In this document: piece after piece, positions 47,591 to 51,409 of the stretch
Layout: every line of letters starts with the position of its first letter
How positions within the stretch are numbered: the first letter of the stretch is position 1
Source: an uncultured bacterium
GTDB taxonomy: Bacteria > Bacteroidota > Bacteroidia > Bacteroidales > Bacteroidaceae
Assembly: GCA_945829115.1 (NCBI GenBank)
Contig: CALZTP010000006.1
Location: 1-51,409 of the forward strand
DNA: 51,409 bases
Direction: 5' to 3'
Notes under the pieces: model-generated
The model's database searches: none
What the model saw: only the letters and a program-made list of their open reading frames with translations
Told to the model about the DNA's origin: nothing
Position numbers and translations under genes: made by a program

Positions 47591-50329
47591 ATGATAAAGA
47601 AAAAAATAGCTCATATATTTATACTTCTTGCCTTGCCACTACTCACAGTCTCGGCAAAAAAGGCGGATATACCTTCTGTAGCTGGATTATTACCTATAGA
47701 AGATGGTGGAAGGAAGGTATGGAACTTCAACAACGACTGGAGATTCCATCGAGGAGATATTCCTGGGGCAGAGGCTGCAGATTTTGACGACACGAAATGG
47801 GAGGCGGTAGCTACTCCGCATACTGCTCAACTCATGCCGGCAGAGGCAAGCGGATGCAGAAACTATCAGGGCATCGTTTGGTATCGTAAGCATTTCGTTG
47901 CTCCTGACATGCCGGTCGCTATCCTGCACTTCGAAGCTATCATGGGAAAGCAGAAGATTTACGTAAACGGAAAGTTAGTGAAAGAGCATCTCGGCGGATA
48001 CCTACCTATTAACGTGAACCTAACCGAAGCGGGAGTGAGGCCAGGAGAAAAAGCTGTCATTGCCGTTATGGCTGACAACAGTGACGACAAGAGCTATCCT
48101 CCTGGAAAAACACAGATGACTCTTGACTTCACATATCATGGGGGCATCTACCGTGATGTGTGGCTCATTGGCAGGCAGAAGGTGTATATAACCGATGCTA
48201 TTGACGAGAACCGTACTGCACAAGGTGGTGTGTTTGTTCATTACGCCAATATCTCTAATCGCTCTGCTGAGGTCTATGTGAATACAGACGTGAGAAATAC
48301 TCTCTCTAAGGCGCAAAATGTAACCATCATAAACATTCTCTCTGACGCCACTGGAAAAACGGTAAAGAGCTGGAAGAAGAACGTCAAAATTGCTGCCAAC
48401 AGTTTCGTAAACGTACAGCAGGGCTCGAAAATCGCCAACCCTAAGCTATGGTCACCAGAGTCTCCTTACCTCTATACACTTACAACAAAGATCATTGGAA
48501 GCAAAGAGGTGAGCGGAAAGACAGTGAAAGGGACTGTTGACGGTGGTGCAATGAAAATTGGTATTAGAAGCTTTGAATTTCGAGGAAAAAAGGGATTCTG
48601 GTTGAATGGCTCACGATACAGACAGTTTGTTGGTGCTAACCGCCATCAGGATTTTGCTTATGTCGGTAACGCAATGCCTAACTCACAGCAGAGAAGGGAT
48701 GTGCAGCGTCTGAAGGATGCGGGATTCAACATAATACGTACCGCTCACTATCCGCAAGATCCAGCATTCATGGACGCTTGCGACGAATTGGGTATATTCA
48801 TCATTGTAGCTACTCCGGGATGGCAGTTCTGGAATAAGAAACAACCGGAGTTTGCAGAGCGCGTGCATCAGAATACCAAGGAGATTGTGAGAAGGGATAG
48901 AAACCACCCTTGTGTGCTCATGTGGGAGCCTATCCTTAACGAGACAAGATATCCTGAAGATTTTGCTTTGGAGGCTTTGAAGATCACTCGCGATGAATAT
49001 CCTTACCCTTACCGCCCTGTGGCTGCTGCTGACCTTCACAGTGCTGGTGTTCTTGAGAACTACGACATTGTATATGCATGGCCGGGAGACGATGAAACTC
49101 CTCTCGATGCTGTCAATGAAAAGGACGGAAAGCTCAAGGCGGAGGCAAGGATGGTTGAATTGGGAAAGAATGTGCTCACTCGTGAGTTCGGAGAATATGT
49201 CGACGACTGGTATGCTCACAACAACCTCAATCGTGCTTCTCGCTCCTGGGGAGAGATACCACAGCTGAAGCAGGCACTCTCTCTGTCAAACACAACATGC
49301 GACCAGCATCGCACCACAGGACTCTTCCTTGGTGGATGTCAGTGGCATCCATTCGACCATCAGCGTGGCTATCACCCAGACCCTTATTGGGGTGGAGCAT
49401 ACGATGCATTCCGACAGCCAAAGACAACCTTCTATATGTTCCATTCACAGATTCCTGCATCTGAGACGGAGCCGTTCGTATATATTGCTCATGAGATGGG
49501 ACAGTTCTCTGAGAAGGATGTAGTGGTATTCTCTAACTGCGACAGTGTGCGCCTTTCTATCTACGACGGTGAAGAGACATGGACACTACCTGTGCTACAC
49601 GAGAAGGTATTACCAGACCAAGGAGTGAAGGAAGTTGTTTCACTCCGTGATAAGCTCTCAAACGATGCTGTAGCACCTTACAACGCTCCTGTCATCTTCC
49701 GAAATGTCTGGGACTTCTGGAAAGCAAGAGAATACTCTTACAAGCAGAGAAACTGGCAGAAGGTGGACCTCGTAGCAGAGGGTATCATAAACGGGAAGGT
49801 AGTTGCCACTACAAAACGTATGCCTTCAAGAAGAAGCACGAAACTGAGACTCTATGTTGATGAGCGTGACCGAAAGCTTATTGCTGACGGTTCTGACTTC
49901 GTTGTCGTTGTTTGTGAGGTTACAGACGATTCAGGAAACATACGTCGGTTAGCAAAAGAGAAAATTCTCTTCACTTTAGAAGGGGAAGGCGAGATCATCG
50001 GTGACGGAACAAACATTGGTGCTAATCCTCGACAAGTGGAATGGGGTTCTGCTCCTATCCTTGTTCGTTCCACCACAAAAGCAGGAAAGATTCATATAAA
50101 GGCTGATGTCCTTTATCCAGGTACTCACTCCCCTACTCCTGCTGAGATAACAATAGAGTCGGTTCCTTCTCCTCTTCCGTTCATCTCTGACCCAACAATC
50201 TCTAATATCAAAACTCAGAAGTCGAACGTCTCAAACAGTCAATCAAAAAAGAACACCATCTCTGAAGAAGACAAACTGAAAATGCTTCAGCAGGTGCAAG
50301 ACCAGCAAGCTGACTTCGGAGTGAACTGA
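47591..50329 (+). CDS. GH2 family glycoside hydrolase, second copy
   Basis: A 912-residue exported enzyme (signal MIKKKIAHIFILLALPLLTV). The GH2 jelly-roll (WNFNNDWRFHRGDIPGAEAA, WYRKHFVAPDMP), Ig domain and TIM barrel (VGANRHQDFAYVGNAMP, IIRTAHYPQDP) are complete. Acid/base E451 (EPILNETRYP) and nucleophile E532 (LTREFGEY) are in place. C-terminal bacterial Ig-like domains (GEGEIIGDGTNIGANPRQVE) and a Lys/Gln-rich tail follow. It is of a different subfamily from the GH2 at 24147-27038, probably beta-glucuronidase or galactosidase-like; the substrate is not readable. Last gene of the rightward CAZyme run, 73 bp after the esterase, followed by terminator hairpins. Confidence 0.9.
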   Translation: MIKKKIAHIFILLALPLLTVSAKKADIPSVAGLLPIEDGGRKVWNFNNDWRFHRGDIPGAEAADFDDTKWEAVATPHTAQLMPAEASGCRNYQGIVWYRKHFVAPDMPVAILHFEAIMGKQKIYVNGKLVKEHLGGYLPINVNLTEAGVRPGEKAVIAVMADNSDDKSYPPGKTQMTLDFTYHGGIYRDVWLIGRQKVYITDAIDENRTAQGGVFVHYANISNRSAEVYVNTDVRNTLSKAQNVTIINILSDATGKTVKSWKKNVKIAANSFVNVQQGSKIANPKLWSPESPYLYTLTTKIIGSKEVSGKTVKGTVDGGAMKIGIRSFEFRGKKGFWLNGSRYRQFVGANRHQDFAYVGNAMPNSQQRRDVQRLKDAGFNIIRTAHYPQDPAFMDACDELGIFIIVATPGWQFWNKKQPEFAERVHQNTKEIVRRDRNHPCVLMWEPILNETRYPEDFALEALKITRDEYPYPYRPVAAADLHSAGVLENYDIVYAWPGDDETPLDAVNEKDGKLKAEARMVELGKNVLTREFGEYVDDWYAHNNLNRASRSWGEIPQLKQALSLSNTTCDQHRTTGLFLGGCQWHPFDHQRGYHPDPYWGGAYDAFRQPKTTFYMFHSQIPASETEPFVYIAHEMGQFSEKDVVVFSNCDSVRLSIYDGEETWTLPVLHEKVLPDQGVKEVVSLRDKLSNDAVAPYNAPVIFRNVWDFWKAREYSYKQRNWQKVDLVAEGIINGKVVATTKRMPSRRSTKLRLYVDERDRKLIADGSDFVVVVCEVTDDSGNIRRLAKEKILFTLEGEGEIIGDGTNIGANPRQVEWGSAPILVRSTTKAGKIHIKADVLYPGTHSPTPAEITIESVPSPLPFISDPTISNIKTQKSNVSNSQSKKNTISEEDKLKMLQQVQDQQADFGVN

Positions 50330-50355
50330 TTCTTGGTGATTGTAGAAAAGAAACG

Positions 50356-50393
50356 AGACAGAGAATAATCTCTATTTTTCGTTATCTCTGTCT
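50356..50393 (+). terminator. stem-loop after the GH2 gene
   Basis: AGACAGAGA (50356-50364) pairs perfectly with TCTCTGTCT (50385-50393), followed by TTAG. The T-run is short, so it may be a transcript-end stabiliser preceding the stronger terminator 25 bp downstream. Confidence 0.55.
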
Positions 50394-50418
50394 TTAGAAA
50401 AAGATTCAAAAAAACAAA

Positions 50419-50466
50419 AACGGTGCATCTTGCCATGAATGAAAAGACAAGATGCACCGTTTTTTA
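50419..50466. terminator. strong bidirectional terminator
   Basis: A perfect 14-bp stem (AACGGTGCATCTTG with CAAGATGCACCGTT), flanked by an A-run on the left and a T-run on the right, lies between convergent genes. It ends the rightward CAZyme run and the leftward HAD gene. The gap 50330-50561 holds nothing else. Confidence 0.9.
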
Positions 50467-50561
50467 TATATTATTGATATCAAGTTCTGCAAACGATAAT
50501 TCCGACATTACTTTATAGGTGTATTGCGACATAATATCTTGGGTTACTATTCAATGAAGGT

Positions 50562-51266
50562 TCACAGAATATCTTTCAGTTCTGTGAGCATATCAACAAT
50601 AAAAGTCACTTCTCTGTCAGGTGCAAATTCTTTGTCCCACCGCTGGTAAAGACAAGCATCAATACCGTAATTGAGCGCGCCACAAACATCTGCAACATAA
50701 TTATCTCCTACCATTAGTGTATTCTCTTTCTTTGCTTTTGTTGTTAGGAGGGCATAATCAAAGAACTTTTCTGACGGTTTATTATAGCCAGCATCTTCAC
50801 TCAATATAACTGTATCAAAATAGTCTTGCAAACCACAGGCAGCAAGCTTTTTGTATTGAACCTCATGAAAGCCATTACTGCAGATATGAAGCTTATAGCC
50901 CTTTCCTTTTAAATAAGAGACCAACTCAAGTGCTCCTGGGAGAAGCCCAGGCTTATTTGAACAAAATTCAAGGAAGGTGTCGCTCATCTTCTTGCAATAG
51001 TCATCTGTAACAGATAAATTCTTCCCTAATAGTAAAGGAAGCTTGAAACGTTCTATGACGAGGAAGTCTTTAGTGATCTCGTTGTTATTGTATCTCTTCC
51101 ATAGCTGTTGGTTCACATCCCAATACTCAGTGTAAAAAATATCAGGGTCTGAGAAATTATTATGCAAATCATATGCCTCAAACGTTTCTTCCAATGACCG
51201 TTGAGCATTTCCTCTGGTGTCATAAAGGGTATCGTCAAAATCGAAGAAAATATCTGCATATTTCAT
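50562..51266 (-). CDS. yjjG: YjjG-type HAD nucleotidase
   Basis: A 234-residue cytosolic HAD hydrolase. Motif I is FFDFDDTLYDT, with nucleophile D9 and acid D11; motif II is ICSNG (about 128-132); motif III Lys lies in GYNKPSEKFF; motif IV is MVGDNYVADV. The size, the DFDDTL start and an alpha-helical cap fit the noncanonical pyrimidine nucleotidase YjjG family (Pfam HAD_2), which dephosphorylates dUMP/dTMP and abnormal nucleotides. The gene lies just downstream of the rRNA operon terminator and is transcribed in the same direction. No good promoter was found in the 75 bp between. Confidence 0.85.
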   Translation of the reverse strand: MKYADIFFDFDDTLYDTRGNAQRSLEETFEAYDLHNNFSDPDIFYTEYWDVNQQLWKRYNNNEITKDFLVIERFKLPLLLGKNLSVTDDYCKKMSDTFLEFCSNKPGLLPGALELVSYLKGKGYKLHICSNGFHEVQYKKLAACGLQDYFDTVILSEDAGYNKPSEKFFDYALLTTKAKKENTLMVGDNYVADVCGALNYGIDACLYQRWDKEFAPDREVTFIVDMLTELKDIL

Positions 51267-51341
51267 AATAAGTAAATGTGTTTCTTATTCTTGGTTAGAA
51301 AGATAGATGAAAATAATGGTAGGGGTAGATAAAACTAAACA

Positions 51342-51369
51342 AGCCCCGAAGAGATTAATCTTCGAGGCT
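51342..51369 (-). terminator. rRNA operon terminator
   Basis: Read leftward, AGCCTCGAAGA pairs with TCTTCGGGGCT (one G-U), followed by TGTTTAGTTTTATC. It lies 13 bp past the 5S 3' end. Confidence 0.8.
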
Positions 51370-51382
51370 GTTCATGAAAGAA

Positions 51383-51409
51383 GGCGGCTTCCTACTCTCC
51401 CGCATTGCA
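51383..51409 (-). rRNA. rrf: 5S ribosomal RNA, 3' end only
   Basis: On the minus strand the last 27 bases read TGCAATGCGGGAGAGTAGGA then AGCCGCC, the conserved 3' end of bacterial 5S rRNA (GGGAGAGTAGG near the terminal helix). The gene continues past the right edge. It should be preceded by 23S and 16S genes, so the window ends at an rRNA operon transcribed leftward. Confidence 0.88.

Overview
The window looks like a chromosomal segment of a Bacteroidales bacterium, most likely Prevotella or a close relative. The support is: promoters of the Bacteroidota type (TTTG, about 20 bp, TAnnTTTG) before many genes, weak Shine-Dalgarno signals, a menaquinol-type NapGH-like module, and a dense set of pectin-directed glycoside hydrolases. 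Species assignment is inference. No CRISPR array, tRNA or complete mobile element was seen. The 3' end of a 5S rRNA lies at the right edge, so an rRNA operon lies just beyond it, transcribed leftward.

Region 1 (1-11.4 kb). A truncated AAA-ATPase-like/nuclease-type gene reads off the left edge. It is followed by an eight-gene rightward operon (1283-11334) closed by a strong terminator. The operon encodes a four-helix membrane protein, a 1055-residue tubulin/FtsZ-superfamily GTPase-like protein, a zinc-ribbon protein with one membrane helix, and five exported proteins of mostly unknown function (one NTF2-like, one coiled-coil, one with a long Ala/Gly-rich stretch). This is the best candidate for a poorly described system: a cytosolic tubulin-like polymer candidate, membrane adaptors and a periplasmic protein set.

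Region 2 (11.4-18.6 kb). A LuxR-type regulator with ScdA/YtfE-like and hemerythrin di-iron domains is divergent from a TonB-dependent receptor. A 14-bp perfect palindrome lies between them. Next come a repeat-flanked AAA+/DUF4143 ATPase and a leftward membrane sensor whose histidine-kinase core has lost its phospho-acceptor histidine.

Region 3 (18.7-23.8 kb). A rightward operon encodes a FemAB/GNAT-like acyltransferase, a NapH-NapG-like fusion with six predicted [4Fe-4S] motifs and an internal twin-arginine signal, a twin-arginine aldo/keto reductase with two more cluster motifs, then TatA and TatC. The Tat machinery thus sits directly beside its probable redox substrates.

Region 4 (24.1-50.3 kb). 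This is a polysaccharide-utilisation-like block. Leftward: a GH143/GH142-like two-domain enzyme, a GH78 rhamnosidase, an STN-like/alpha-beta hydrolase esterase and a GH2 enzyme. Rightward: a beta-helix pectin-type protein, a TtcA-like PP-loop protein, a GT2 glycosyltransferase, a tricorn-type protease, a GH106 rhamnosidase, a sialate-O-acetylesterase-type esterase and a second GH2. The content and the order of three genes resemble the rhamnogalacturonan-II (RG-II) locus of Bacteroides thetaiotaomicron (BT1020-BT1019-BT1017), recalled from the literature rather than searched. No SusC/SusD pair lies in the window.

Region 5 (50.3-51.4 kb). Terminators, a YjjG-type HAD nucleotidase, and the rRNA operon terminator with the 5S 3' end.
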